DNA from: JAMQPK01 sp035937795
GTDB lineage: Bacteria; Acidobacteriota; Vicinamibacteria; Vicinamibacterales; JAMQPK01
DNA: 64,000 bases
Reading direction: 5' to 3'
Assembly (NCBI GenBank): GCA_035937795.1
Contig: DASZHO010000051.1
Span: 62,001-126,000 of the forward strand
The notes under the pieces are model-generated. The model did not search any database. It was not told where the DNA came from and saw only the letters and a program-made list of their open reading frames with translations. The first letter of the stretch is position 1. Every line of letters begins with the position of its first letter. The position numbers and the translations under genes are program-made. This document shows positions 43,361 to 52,687 of this stretch, piece by piece.

Positions 43361-44017
43361 ATGACTTCTGCAGTTGCCGGGCTTGCGACGTCGAACGAAT
43401 CGAGGACCGCGTCAATCCAGGCGCAAATAGACCGGACGATCGAGGATCTTCTCGCGGGGCTCCCCAACCCCGGACAGTTATCCGCCGAGGAACGCCGGGG
43501 AATCATCGCCCGGTACACGGCGGTGCTCGAGGGGAATTTCATTTACTGGATGACCGGCGCCTACATCTCGGTCGGGTCGGACGAGGCGCGGGCCAAGATC
43601 ATGGACAACTTGCGCGAAGAAGTGCGCGACTGTCATCCCGGAATGATGCGGCGGTTCGCCCTTGCGGCCCACGCCGTTCCGGGCGACGCGGATGCGCAGG
43701 CCGTCTACCGCAACCTGATGAGCGTTCGCTTGTTCATCGGACGACTTTCGCCGGTGCCGACCGTGGTGACCATGGCCTTCTTCGAGGGCTTCATTCAACG
43801 GTTCATGCCCTATCTTGCCGAGCTTGCCCAGCGTCAGGGCTCGGCCGAGATGGAATACACCGACGTCCACGGCGTCTGTGATGTCACCCATACACAAGAA
43901 CTCTTTCGCGCGCTGGAAGCGGAGATGAGGCTCGAGCCGCCGCTGCCCGACAAGGAGATGTTCGAAGGAGTCGAGCTCCTTCGGACGCTGATTCAGACCA
44001 TCGTTGTCAACAACTAG
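43361..44017 (+). CDS. Haem-oxygenase-like diiron (HDO) iron-containing redox enzyme
   Basis: A 218-aa helical protein starting at ATG 43361 after AAAGGAG. Candidate metal ligands are E57 (YTAVLEGNF), E86/E87 and H92 (NLREEVRDCH), E142 (AFFEGF), H170, D174 and H177 (YTDVHGVCDVTH), the arrangement expected of haem-oxygenase-like diiron oxidases such as UndA, BesC and CADD. These enzymes oxidise fatty or amino acids, sometimes cleaving C-C or making N-O bonds. Followed by an acyl carrier protein and an AMP-ligase, so a carrier-bound substrate is plausible. Confidence 0.82.
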   Translation: MTSAVAGLATSNESRTASIQAQIDRTIEDLLAGLPNPGQLSAEERRGIIARYTAVLEGNFIYWMTGAYISVGSDEARAKIMDNLREEVRDCHPGMMRRFALAAHAVPGDADAQAVYRNLMSVRLFIGRLSPVPTVVTMAFFEGFIQRFMPYLAELAQRQGSAEMEYTDVHGVCDVTHTQELFRALEAEMRLEPPLPDKEMFEGVELLRTLIQTIVVNN

Positions 44018-44034
44018 ACCGCTGCCTACCCGAT

Positions 44035-44310
44035 ATGTCAATCAAGGTAACCGTGATTTCGGAAATCCGGCAGATTGCGGCGGACCACAAGAAGCGTCTG
44101 CCCCCTCTGACCGATGACCTGATCCTGCTCGATTCAGGCCTCGACTCGCTCGCCATCGCCATCCTCGTCGCTCGGCTCGAGGAGACCTTGGGAATCGATC
44201 CGTTTACCGCGTCCGACGACGTGGCCTACCCGGTCACGCTTGGCGATTTCATCAAGTTCTATGAGCACGCCGCCACACCTCATGGGGTCGATTCGAGACA
44301 GGCTGGGTAA
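44035..44310 (+). CDS. Acyl carrier protein
   Basis: A 91-aa acidic helical protein with the phosphopantetheine motif DSGLDSL, Ser38 being the attachment site. It lacks fatty-acid synthase neighbours, so it is a dedicated carrier. The 3' end overlaps the AMP-ligase start by 29 bases. It probably carries the acid activated by the next gene while the HDO enzyme modifies it. Confidence 0.9.
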   Translation: MSIKVTVISEIRQIAADHKKRLPPLTDDLILLDSGLDSLAIAILVARLEETLGIDPFTASDDVAYPVTLGDFIKFYEHAATPHGVDSRQAG

Positions 44311-45688
44311 CGCGCCGGCGGGCCCGGATCGCTATCTGTGGGGCGCCACGGCCGGCATTTGCCTCGCAGATCTTCTCGACGGCACGACCCTCGGCGGCCG
44401 CGCGCCGGAGCTCGCTGGGCGATCCGTGCTCGTCGCCGTCCGGGATCAGTTCGCAGCGGCATTGGCGCTCATCGAGCTGGACGGCTTTGCCAACCGGCTG
44501 ATCGTCTGCACACCTGACGTACCGTCCGAACACCTTCCCTCGGTCCTCGCGAACGCGGGCGTGGATGCGATTGTTTCGGATCACGGTCGAAGTGATAAGG
44601 GTTTGGGAGTCTCCATACAGGTTCTCTGCAACGGCGCGATCTCGCCCTCGAAAGAGATTCCGGTCGCGTGCTGCGGCACCGAGTGGGTGCTCCTCACCTC
44701 CGGCACGACCGGTGCGCCCAAAATGGTCGCTCACAGCTTCGCTACTCTCACGGCGCCCATCGGCAGCGTCCTGGCACAGGGCGCCGACGTCGTGTGGGGC
44801 ACCTTCTATGACATCCGCCGGTACGGCGGACTCCAGATCCTTCTCAGGGCCGTCCTCGGCCGCGGATCCTTCGTGCTTTCGGGCACTGGCGAGCCGGTCG
44901 GAGATTATCTCGTGCGGCTGGGCGCACATGGGGCGACGCATGTGTCGGGCACCCCTTCGCACTGGCGTCGTGCGTTGATGAGCCCGAACGCTCGTGCGAT
45001 CGCACCGCGCTACATTCGCCTGTCTGGAGAAATCGCGGACCAGGGGATCCTGAACGCGCTCCGGTCGTTCTACCCGCAGGCCAGCATCGGCCATGCCTTC
45101 GCCTCAACGGAAGCGGGCGTCGGATTTGAAGTCAACGATGGGCTCGAGGGGTTTCCAGCGAGCATGGTCGGAGCGTCCGGCGACGTCCAAATCAGCGTTG
45201 ACGATGGCTCGCTGCGGATCCGTTCTGTACGACGCGCGGTCCGGTATATCGGCGAGGAACACTCCACGCTGACCGATCGTGAAGGCTTCGTCGACACAGG
45301 CGACATGGTGGAACGCCGCGGCGATCGGTACTACTTCCTCGGTCGACGGAGCGGCCTCATCAACGTCGGAGGACTGAAAGTCCACCCGGAGGAAGTCGAG
45401 GCGGCGATCAACCGGCACCCGGCGGTCCGCATGTCGATGGTGCGGTCCAAGCACAACCCCATCACCGGCTCACTCGTCGCCGCGGACGTCGTCCTGAACG
45501 GAGAGCCAGGCGCAGGTCACGCGACTGCAGACTTCGAGCGCGAGATCCTCCAGATCTGTCACGAGCGCCTCGCCCCCTACAAGATTCCGGCGACGATCCG
45601 TTTCGTTCCCGCGCTCGAGATGGCCGCCGGCGGCAAGTTGGCCCGTCGTGCGTCAGGTGATTGTGATGAGCCGGCTCGCGTGGCATGA
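44282..45688 (+). CDS. AMP-dependent acyl/aminoacyl ligase (ANL superfamily)
   Basis: The ATG at 44282 (inside the ACP gene) is preferred; the TTG at 44240 would only add an overlapping extension. The 468-aa protein has A3 LLTSGTTGAPK (137-147), A5-like ASTEAGVG, A7/A8 VDTGDMVERRGDRYYFLGR and A10 GKLAR. It is somewhat short for the family. It should adenylate a carboxylic acid and load it on the ACP (or CoA). The substrate is not readable without a specificity code. Confidence 0.9.
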   Translation: MGSIRDRLGNAPAGPDRYLWGATAGICLADLLDGTTLGGRAPELAGRSVLVAVRDQFAAALALIELDGFANRLIVCTPDVPSEHLPSVLANAGVDAIVSDHGRSDKGLGVSIQVLCNGAISPSKEIPVACCGTEWVLLTSGTTGAPKMVAHSFATLTAPIGSVLAQGADVVWGTFYDIRRYGGLQILLRAVLGRGSFVLSGTGEPVGDYLVRLGAHGATHVSGTPSHWRRALMSPNARAIAPRYIRLSGEIADQGILNALRSFYPQASIGHAFASTEAGVGFEVNDGLEGFPASMVGASGDVQISVDDGSLRIRSVRRAVRYIGEEHSTLTDREGFVDTGDMVERRGDRYYFLGRRSGLINVGGLKVHPEEVEAAINRHPAVRMSMVRSKHNPITGSLVAADVVLNGEPGAGHATADFEREILQICHERLAPYKIPATIRFVPALEMAAGGKLARRASGDCDEPARVA

Positions 45689-45753
45689 ATGCGAGGTCAC
45701 AGCGTGAGAACCGAAACGATCGCCACGGAGTCAGCTCAGCAAGGAGCGGCCTG

Positions 45754-46773
45754 ATGATCACCAGACACGCGCAATCAACAGGTGTCGGGACGCTGGGAAG
45801 AGCGCAACGCCTGCACCGTGCGGCGACGACCCAATTCCGTGCATTCAGTCCGCCGTGCATCGACATCGGGCTGATCAACAACATGCCCGACGCGGCACTG
45901 GACGCCACGGAACGGCAATTCCGCGCGCTCCTCACTGCGGCGGCGGCGGATGGCATCGCCGTTCATCTGACGCTCTATACGCTGCCGGAAGTTCCGCGAA
46001 CCGATTTCGGTCGCCGCCAGGTGAGCCGCTATTCCCCCATCGATGAGCTGTGGGACCGTCGTCACGATGCTCTCATCGTGACCGGGACGGAGCCGCGGGC
46101 GGCGGATCTCAAGGACGAGCCGTTCTGGGGCACCCTGACGCGAGTTCTGGAATGGGCCGAGCTCCACACCTACTCGACGATCCTCTCCTGTCTGGCGGCG
46201 CACGCTGGCATTCTCAAATTCGATGGAATCGTCCGGCGCCCGCTCGGCGACAAACGCTTCGGCGTCTTCGAATGCGTGCGCGTCTCGGATCACCCATTGA
46301 CCGCCACTGCTCCGAGGCGTCTGCAGATGCCGCAATCCCGGTGGAATGAGATACCCGAGGAAGCCTTGCTCGCGTGCGGTTATCGCGTGCTGACGCGGTC
46401 GCAGGACGCCGGCGTCGATGCCTTCGTGAAACAGGGAAAGAGCCTGTTCGTGTTCTTCCAGGGTCATCCAGAATACGAGGCCATCACGCTGCTGCTCGAG
46501 TATCGCCGCGATATCGGTCGCTACCTTCGGGGCGAGCGAGGCTCGTACCCGCCAATGCCGCACGGCTACTTCGACCAGGAGACCGTCGACGCGTTGACTG
46601 GCCTGCGTGAGCGAGCATTGTCGGATCGGCGCGAGGAGCTGCTCGTCGAGTTCCCGACCGCGATGGCGGCGGCCAAGGTGACGAACACCTGGCGCTCGAC
46701 AGCAGAGAGCCTCTATCGCAATTGGCTGCTGTATATCTGCGCCGAGAAGAGGCAAACGCTGCCCGCGAGATAG
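45754..46773 (+). CDS. Homoserine O-succinyltransferase-like (MetA/HTS) protein
   Basis: The ATG at 45754 (after AAGGAG, 7 bases) gives 339 aa; the frame is open from 45685. It has the MetA landmarks: INNMPDAALDATERQFRALL (family LNLMPxKxxTExQ), catalytic Cys in LSCLAAHAG (C146), and FFQGHPEY (H238, E240). MetA acylates homoserine with succinyl-CoA for methionine. Here no met genes are adjacent, and it lies directly after the ligase, so it may instead acylate a hydroxyl in a secondary pathway. Confidence 0.85.
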   Translation: MITRHAQSTGVGTLGRAQRLHRAATTQFRAFSPPCIDIGLINNMPDAALDATERQFRALLTAAAADGIAVHLTLYTLPEVPRTDFGRRQVSRYSPIDELWDRRHDALIVTGTEPRAADLKDEPFWGTLTRVLEWAELHTYSTILSCLAAHAGILKFDGIVRRPLGDKRFGVFECVRVSDHPLTATAPRRLQMPQSRWNEIPEEALLACGYRVLTRSQDAGVDAFVKQGKSLFVFFQGHPEYEAITLLLEYRRDIGRYLRGERGSYPPMPHGYFDQETVDALTGLRERALSDRREELLVEFPTAMAAAKVTNTWRSTAESLYRNWLLYICAEKRQTLPAR

Positions 46774-46793
46774 GCGCGGCACAGGCCATTGGG

Positions 46794-47939
46794 ATGAGCG
46801 CGAGAGTACTGGGAACGTGGGGGCCGCCGGCCTTGCTTGTGACAGGGCTTCTTGCGGCCTGCTCCAATCCTGAAGCGAAGGTCGCCGGCACGTGGAGTCC
46901 AAAGGCCGCCGCCGCTTACCTCGATCAACGAGCGGACTGGTGGATGGGATGGCATGGGGCAGCCCGCGATCATGGAACGTTCTGCGTCTCCTGCCACACG
47001 GCGCTTCCGTACGCCCTCTCGCGCGCCGCCCTCCGTGAGCCGCTGTCTGATGACGCTCCGTCCTACGGCGAACAGAGACTTCTTGACAATGTCACCAAGC
47101 GCGTACGGCTCTGGAACGAGGTCGGCCCGTACTACGCCGATCAAGCTGACAAAGCCGTCGAGTCCCGCGGAACCGAAGCGGTCCTCAATGCCTTGATCCT
47201 TGCCTACCATGACGCGCAGAACGGCCGATTCAGTGAAGCGACGCCAACCGCCCTGGACACCATGTGGGCGCTGCAACAGACAACGGGTGATCGAGCGGGT
47301 GCGTGGCCGTGGCTGCAGTTCGGTTTGAGCCCCTGGGAGGGGAGAGACTCTCAATATTACGGAGCCGCACTGGCCGCGCTTGCCGTGGGCGCCGCTCCCG
47401 AGAACTACCGTTCGAGCGCCGCGATACAAACCAACCTCGAACGGTTGCGGGCGTATCTGGACCGCGAATACCCGGGGCAGTCCTTGTCGAATCGCGTGGT
47501 CCTTCTATGGGCTTCGACGAAACTGTCTGGGCTCATCGGAGACGAGCGTCAACAATCTCTCGTCAACGAGATTCTCGGTGAACAACAATCAGATGGAGGC
47601 TGGAGCCTCTCCTCACTCGCCAGGTCCCGGGAAGCGTCACGTCTTCGTTCTTCTGTTTGGTCGTGGATTCGACATCGAACGCCGGTGGAGACCAACAGTG
47701 ACGGGTGTGCCACGGGCATCGTCGTGTTCGTGCTCTTAGAAACCGGCGTGCCTCGCGAGCATGTCCAGCTTCAGCAGGGTCTTTCGTGGTTGGTGCGACA
47801 TCAGAACAAGGCCGAAGGTTCCTGGCCCGCCTCTTCTCTCAACAAACCACGCGATCCATCCTCCAATATCGGTCGGTTCATGAGTGACGCTGCGACCGGC
47901 TACGCCGTGCTCGCGCTCACCAAGGCCAACCGTTATTAG
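46794..47939 (+). CDS. Lipoprotein with c-type haem motif and terpene-cyclase-like toroid
   Basis: The ATG at 46794 gives 381 aa. A lipoprotein signal ends in LLAAC (Cys23). Residues 64-68 are CVSCH, a CxxCH motif for covalent haem. The rest repeats QQxDGGW-type motifs (QQSDGGWSLSSLA) and helices like an alpha/alpha toroid of squalene-hopene cyclase or prenyltransferase beta subunits, but without an obvious DxDD catalytic motif in what I see. It may bind a hydrophobic molecule on the periplasmic side. Last gene of the cluster, 20 bases after the MetA-like gene. Confidence 0.78.
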   Translation: MSARVLGTWGPPALLVTGLLAACSNPEAKVAGTWSPKAAAAYLDQRADWWMGWHGAARDHGTFCVSCHTALPYALSRAALREPLSDDAPSYGEQRLLDNVTKRVRLWNEVGPYYADQADKAVESRGTEAVLNALILAYHDAQNGRFSEATPTALDTMWALQQTTGDRAGAWPWLQFGLSPWEGRDSQYYGAALAALAVGAAPENYRSSAAIQTNLERLRAYLDREYPGQSLSNRVVLLWASTKLSGLIGDERQQSLVNEILGEQQSDGGWSLSSLARSREASRLRSSVWSWIRHRTPVETNSDGCATGIVVFVLLETGVPREHVQLQQGLSWLVRHQNKAEGSWPASSLNKPRDPSSNIGRFMSDAATGYAVLALTKANRY

Positions 47940-48530
47940 ATCTACGTCGCGCGCCTCGGCAAGATCACGTTGGCGTGAGTGAATTGTTCGTCCGTTGTCG
48001 GGAACCGGCAGGCATCGACGAACTGCGTGCCGCGGAACGCTCAGACACGCAGACACGATGAGCGGCGAGAGACGCTCGCCGAAGCTGTCCGCAACGTCGT
48101 GGGCGGCCGGGGGAGGGTGACCGAGGAGGCGGATGCAGTGCAGGGCTTCCCGCAACTCGACGAGGCGCTCGTCGCGCGGATCGGGCGTCCGTCGCCGCGG
48201 CCCAGGAGGGAGTCGATCGCTAAGCGATAGCGCGCTGCGATCCTGTCGCAGGCCCGTTCGGACCCGGGATCGCGACGCTCCGCAAGGCGTGCGGAGTCGA
48301 GGAGCTGATTGGTGACACACTGAACAAGGTATTTTGAATCAGGAGTCGGGTCTCCTCCTGGCTCCCATAGATGTCGTCTTCGCCAAGAATGTTCACACCG
48401 TTCGCCACGTGGCGGACGATGTTGTGCGTGAAGGCAGCGAAAACAACCGATCTCTGACTTCCAGACATGAAGACTTCCCCTGGTGGCGGAAGTCCCGAGT
48501 CCCCTTCCTGATTCGCGGCAGGCCGCCGGT
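47940..48530. other. Intergenic stretch with a beta-helix gene remnant
   Basis: About 590 bases between the last cluster gene (plus strand) and the GT2 gene (minus strand). The only recognisable content is the beta-helix fragment at 48319-48468; no RNA gene or promoter is evident. Confidence 0.5.
48319..48468 (-). pseudogene. Fragment of a parallel beta-helix protein, relative of 49740-51377
   Basis: Minus-strand sequence reads FTHNIVRHVANGVNILGEDD and the following QNTLF, which aligns with residues of the gene at 49740-51377 (VRHVGSGINILARDD and HNLFDD). The remainder of such a protein is missing, so it is a relic from duplication or an older copy. Confidence 0.65.
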
Positions 48531-49691
48531 CTAGATCGGCGCGTGATCCCAGGTCACCTTCTGGCGGCCGGTGACGTACCGGACGAAGGCAATGGCCGTG
48601 GCCCAGCTCAGCAGGCAGATCGTGTACGGAACGGCGATGAGCGGCAGCCGTCTCCTCGTGTTACGCAACGCGAACCCGCCTAAAGCGACGACGTAGAACA
48701 CGATTTGCGCGGCAAGCATGTAGCGGTACATCGGCTGAGCGGCCACGATCAAATTGGCACCGAGCGCCGTCGCGTGAAATACCGGTGCCGTCAGCCGGAG
48801 ACCTTTATGCGAAACCGTCTGGAACCAGAGTCGATTCTGGAACGGACTCAGGAGCCACGGCTCGCGGGCGAAGAGTTGAAAGTTTCCGGCGATCGTGCGA
48901 ACTTTGCGTCTGAATTCCTCTCGGGCCGTCGGCGCCACATGATCGTAGGCGCGCGCGTCTGATTCGAAGAGCACGCGATAGCCTCTGCGCGCGATTCTCA
49001 TGGGAACAAGGACGTCGTCCAGGATCGTGTCTGCGGCGAGCGGCTCAAATAACCTCCGCCGGATTGCATAGATCGCGCCCGTGGCGCCTACCGTAGAGTC
49101 CGCACGGCTTTCGCTCTTTCGAATCAACTTCTCGTACCGCCAGTAGAACCCGACGCCCTCGCCCACCGTGGTCGCTTCGCCATTTCTCGTCAGGACCAGC
49201 TCTCCGCTGACGGCACCCACGCCCGGATCGGCAAAGTGGCGGACCACTGCAGCGAGCGCCGTCGATTGAAACCGCTGTCTCGCGTCGGCCAACACCACAA
49301 TATCCCCGGTCGCTCTGGGCACGACCTCGTTCAACACGGACGGCTTTCCGCGGCGCCGATCGCACGCGATCACGACGACGCCGGCGCGCTCGTACGCGCG
49401 GGCCCGTTCCACCGTGTCATCAGTCGAGCCATCAGAGGCAACGATGACTTCCAGTCGGTCCCTGGGGTAGTCGAGCTTCAGGAGATTTTCCAGGCGGGCG
49501 CCGATTCGTGATGCCTCGTTGTGCGCAATGATCACCACGCTGATCATTGACTTGGTTGCCGACTTGGTTGCCGACACGCACGACCTGCGGGGTCGTACGG
49601 CGCCCCATGCACACATCAGCGCCGGGTAGCCGACGTACGTGTACGCAAGCGCCAGGAGCGACAGCCAGAAGAGCCCCTCTAGAACGCGCAT
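48531..49691 (-). CDS. Membrane glycosyltransferase family 2
   Basis: A 386-aa protein: one N-terminal helix (WLSLLALAYTYVGYPALMC), a GT-A domain with ISVVIIAHNEASRIGARL, the DxD-like VVLADAR and LDDV acceptor motif, then C-terminal helices. It resembles membrane-bound GT2 enzymes of EPS synthesis (WcaA/BcsA-like cores). Sugar unknown. Last gene of the EPS operon, 48 bases after the beta-helix gene. Confidence 0.9.
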   Translation of the reverse strand: MRVLEGLFWLSLLALAYTYVGYPALMCAWGAVRPRRSCVSATKSATKSMISVVIIAHNEASRIGARLENLLKLDYPRDRLEVIVASDGSTDDTVERARAYERAGVVVIACDRRRGKPSVLNEVVPRATGDIVVLADARQRFQSTALAAVVRHFADPGVGAVSGELVLTRNGEATTVGEGVGFYWRYEKLIRKSESRADSTVGATGAIYAIRRRLFEPLAADTILDDVLVPMRIARRGYRVLFESDARAYDHVAPTAREEFRRKVRTIAGNFQLFAREPWLLSPFQNRLWFQTVSHKGLRLTAPVFHATALGANLIVAAQPMYRYMLAAQIVFYVVALGGFALRNTRRRLPLIAVPYTICLLSWATAIAFVRYVTGRQKVTWDHAPI

Positions 49692-49739
49692 CGATGGACG
49701 ACCTTGGATGGGTGTACAGCGCCGCGAACTGCGGCGGTG

Positions 49740-51377
49740 CTAGCGGCGGCCTTCGATCGACTGGCTGGTGAGCATCGGCGCCGCAATCAAAGGGAAGGAG
49801 GCCTCGAAATCGACGCCGGGGTCCGTACCATCGCTGCCGGATCTGCGGTAGCGACTCGACCGCGCGAGACGATAATCGCCCCGCGCTCGATCGACAAATC
49901 CGACCTCGTCGACCGATCGCGGGAAGAAATTGCTAGCAGAATACTGAGCCGGGTTGCCGCCGATGATGACGTTCTTCGCGATGATCGCACCGGGAAAGTA
50001 AGCGGCGATGGTCGGCCGGCCCACTCCCGTTCCCGTGCCGATGATGCCATACGGGCCGTGCGGCGTGATGTTGTCACGGAAGGCGAAACGGACGTGCGGC
50101 TCGCCGTCGCCGTTAATGATGTTCTCGGTCTGTTGAGCGGTGTTGTGCTCGATGGCGATGTCCGCCGAACCGGCCAACAGTTGAAACAGCCGCCCGCTTC
50201 CCCACGTGCCGCCAACATCGTCAAAGAGGTTATGGGCGATCCGGATCCGCCTGCCCTGCTGGCTTGGACGGAGGTCGTCACGAGCGAGGATATTGATGCC
50301 GGATCCAACATGACGTACGAGGTTGCTCTGGAAGGTCACGTCCTCCACGACCGACCAGGGCGCAGTCCCGTCCTGGTTGCGTACCGTGAAAAGAATGGCA
50401 AATCCGTTTTGCGCGCCCGGCCAGTTGTATTCGAAGACGTTCCGTTCGATGAGCACTCGCCGTGCGTTTTTCAACTCGAACAGGTTCTTGATCGACCAGG
50501 GGGTGTGGGTATAGGTGGGATCACCAATCCTCCAGGACCGCGGTTTCGAAAACTGATTGCGCCGGATCTCGATGTCGGCGGGCACCAGGTTGGCGATCCA
50601 GGGGTCGCCGCCGCCGAACAGGATGTTCTCTCCCGCGCCTTCCAGATAGTTATTGACGATCTTGAACGGGCCGGGCCCGCCCCAGCCGGCGAGCGCCTGG
50701 GAGTCGTTCCCCACTTCCTTGCAATCCGAGATGTACGAATCGATGACGGCGGTAGACCGCGAGTTCAACACAATGGCGCGCCGGAGGCCTCGCTGCGGAT
50801 CTCCGTGAAGATAACAGCGATCGAGAATCACGTCGGACGGGAGCGACTCGACGGAGGTCATCGTCGGCCCGCCAAGCTGGACCAGCTGGTACAGAAAGAC
50901 GTTGTCTTTCGGGCGGATCTCGATGCCAATAAAGCGATAGTGATGCGCGCCGGATGCTGCGACTACGACAGATCCGGAGGCTGCCACCAGCTTCGGCAAC
51001 GCATGTGCGTATGACGGGTCAATCCGCGTGCCCGGCGCAGGAAGGCTGCTGTCGGGCGCATCGGACCGCACGACGATCCACCCGGTTCCCGACTTGGCGG
51101 GAAGGGTAAACGGACCGGTGAATGTTGCCCCGGCGGCCAGGGCGATGACGTCGCCGGGCTTGGCCGCATTCAGCGCCGCCTGGAGATCGCCTCCGGCGGC
51201 CACCGAAATCGTGCGTCCGGCCGGGTGGCTGTACGCCGTATCGATGAAGACACGCGGGAGCTCGGGTGGAGCCGGGCCCGGATTCGCGCTTGCGACAACC
51301 GCCGGGCGTGCTGTACTGGCGGCGAACGCGACGGCGAGACCGAACGAAAGCGTAAGATGCCGCGCAATGATCGCCAT
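49740..51377 (-). CDS. Secreted right-handed parallel beta-helix protein
   Basis: The ATG at 51377 sits in TGATG, overlapping the stop of the dehydrogenase gene by one base, with AAAGGAGG upstream. The 545-aa product has a signal peptide (cleavage near ARPAVVA) and Asn/Val-rich coils (NNYLEGAGENILFGGGD, ERNVFEYNW, VRHVGSGINILARDD) typical of pectate-lyase/alginate-lyase beta-helix folds. In EPS loci such proteins cleave or epimerise the polysaccharide, or anchor it. The catalytic residues are not identifiable by eye. Confidence 0.88.
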   Translation of the reverse strand: MAIIARHLTLSFGLAVAFAASTARPAVVASANPGPAPPELPRVFIDTAYSHPAGRTISVAAGGDLQAALNAAKPGDVIALAAGATFTGPFTLPAKSGTGWIVVRSDAPDSSLPAPGTRIDPSYAHALPKLVAASGSVVVAASGAHHYRFIGIEIRPKDNVFLYQLVQLGGPTMTSVESLPSDVILDRCYLHGDPQRGLRRAIVLNSRSTAVIDSYISDCKEVGNDSQALAGWGGPGPFKIVNNYLEGAGENILFGGGDPWIANLVPADIEIRRNQFSKPRSWRIGDPTYTHTPWSIKNLFELKNARRVLIERNVFEYNWPGAQNGFAILFTVRNQDGTAPWSVVEDVTFQSNLVRHVGSGINILARDDLRPSQQGRRIRIAHNLFDDVGGTWGSGRLFQLLAGSADIAIEHNTAQQTENIINGDGEPHVRFAFRDNITPHGPYGIIGTGTGVGRPTIAAYFPGAIIAKNVIIGGNPAQYSASNFFPRSVDEVGFVDRARGDYRLARSSRYRRSGSDGTDPGVDFEASFPLIAAPMLTSQSIEGRR

Positions 51378-52687
51378 CAGACACAGACCTCCTTTGCGCC
51401 AAGCGGGAGAGGTTGCACGGCCCCTCGAGTCAGATCGATGACCGCGTGGTGATCGCCGGCCTCCGATAGCGCCCTCGCCGAGTCGGCATCGATGTTGCCG
51501 ATGACCAGGACCTCGGCATGGGCGAGAAGAGTGTCCAGGTCGTCGCACATCAGTGAAGAGATGTGGGGAATCTCTTCGTCGATATAGCGGCGATTGGCCC
51601 CGACCAGCCGCGCGATCGAAACGTTTCGGTCGAAGATCCGCACCTGACACCCTTTGCCGATGAGTGTCTCGACCAGCGCAACCATCGGACTTTCGCGAAG
51701 ATCGTCGGTGCCGGCCTTGAAAGCAAGTCCGACCACGCCCACACGCCGCTTGTGCGTCTCGAGCACGGCATCCACAGCGCGACGGATCTGAGCCTCGTTC
51801 GAGGGTACGATTGCGGAAAGCAGCGGCACGGGCAAGTAGGCCGTCCGCGCGGCACTGAGCAGGCCCCTGAGGTCTTTCGGCAGGCACGACCCGCCAAATG
51901 CGTATCCGGGGCGCAGGTAGGCATCCGATACGTTCAACTTGCGGTCCATCAGAAAGATGCGCGTGACTTCCTGGGGATCGGCGCCGAGGGCCGCGCACAG
52001 GTCGGCAATTTCATTCGCAAAGCAGACCTTCAGAGCGTGGAAGGTATTCGACACGTACTTCATCATTTCCGCCTCAGCGACGCCGGTTCGCACGAACGGC
52101 GCGTTGACGCACATGTAGAGCGCGCGGAGCCTGGCCACCGCCCGATCGCTCTCGCACCCGACCAGGGTCAACGGCGGCGCGGCAAAATCGCGCAGTGACG
52201 AGCCCTCGCGCATGAACTCGGGGTTCACCGCAATGTGCAGCTCGCTCTGGCGCGCCGGACCGGCTCCTGCGAGCAGCGCAGGCTGAAGGATGGCGGCCGT
52301 CGTGCCGGGCAGCACCGTACTGCGAAGCACCACGATGTAGTCACCGGCGCGTTCGCGCAAGCTATGACCGATTTGTTCGCCGACGCGCTCGACCGCCGAG
52401 AAGTCCGGCGTGCCGTTACTACGCGCGGGAGTGCCAACGCAGATCAGCGCGAGCTCTGTGCTTTGTACAGCCACTTCGCTGGAGCAGACGGCTCGCAATC
52501 GCTGCATCGCCACCATCTTCTCGATGAGCTCGCCAAGTCCCGGTTCGACGATCGGAGACCTGCCAGCGTTAATCATCGCGACCTTGTCGGGATTGACGTC
52601 CACGCCCACCACTTCGTGGCCAGCCTTGGCGAAGCAGGCCGCTGTGACGCAGCCGACATACCCGAGTCCGAAGACGCTAATGCGCAT
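51377..52687 (-). CDS. UDP-glucose/GDP-mannose 6-dehydrogenase
   Basis: The ATG at 52687 starts MRISVFGLGYVGCVTAACF; the ORF upstream overlaps the next gene in another frame. A 436-aa protein: NAD-binding GxGYVG, NPEFMREG, and the active-site motif GGSCLPKD (C268). It oxidises a sugar nucleotide to its uronic acid; the family resembles AlgD/UGD, so the polymer likely contains uronate. The end overlaps the GT gene by 11 bases. Confidence 0.93.
   Translation of the reverse strand: MRISVFGLGYVGCVTAACFAKAGHEVVGVDVNPDKVAMINAGRSPIVEPGLGELIEKMVAMQRLRAVCSSEVAVQSTELALICVGTPARSNGTPDFSAVERVGEQIGHSLRERAGDYIVVLRSTVLPGTTAAILQPALLAGAGPARQSELHIAVNPEFMREGSSLRDFAAPPLTLVGCESDRAVARLRALYMCVNAPFVRTGVAEAEMMKYVSNTFHALKVCFANEIADLCAALGADPQEVTRIFLMDRKLNVSDAYLRPGYAFGGSCLPKDLRGLLSAARTAYLPVPLLSAIVPSNEAQIRRAVDAVLETHKRRVGVVGLAFKAGTDDLRESPMVALVETLIGKGCQVRIFDRNVSIARLVGANRRYIDEEIPHISSLMCDDLDTLLAHAEVLVIGNIDADSARALSEAGDHHAVIDLTRGAVQPLPLGAKEVCV

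Noticed and set aside
47979..48230. 83-codon plus-strand frame in the 47940-48530 gap
   Set aside because: No ribosome site, no recognisable family, and composition typical of GC-rich chance frames.
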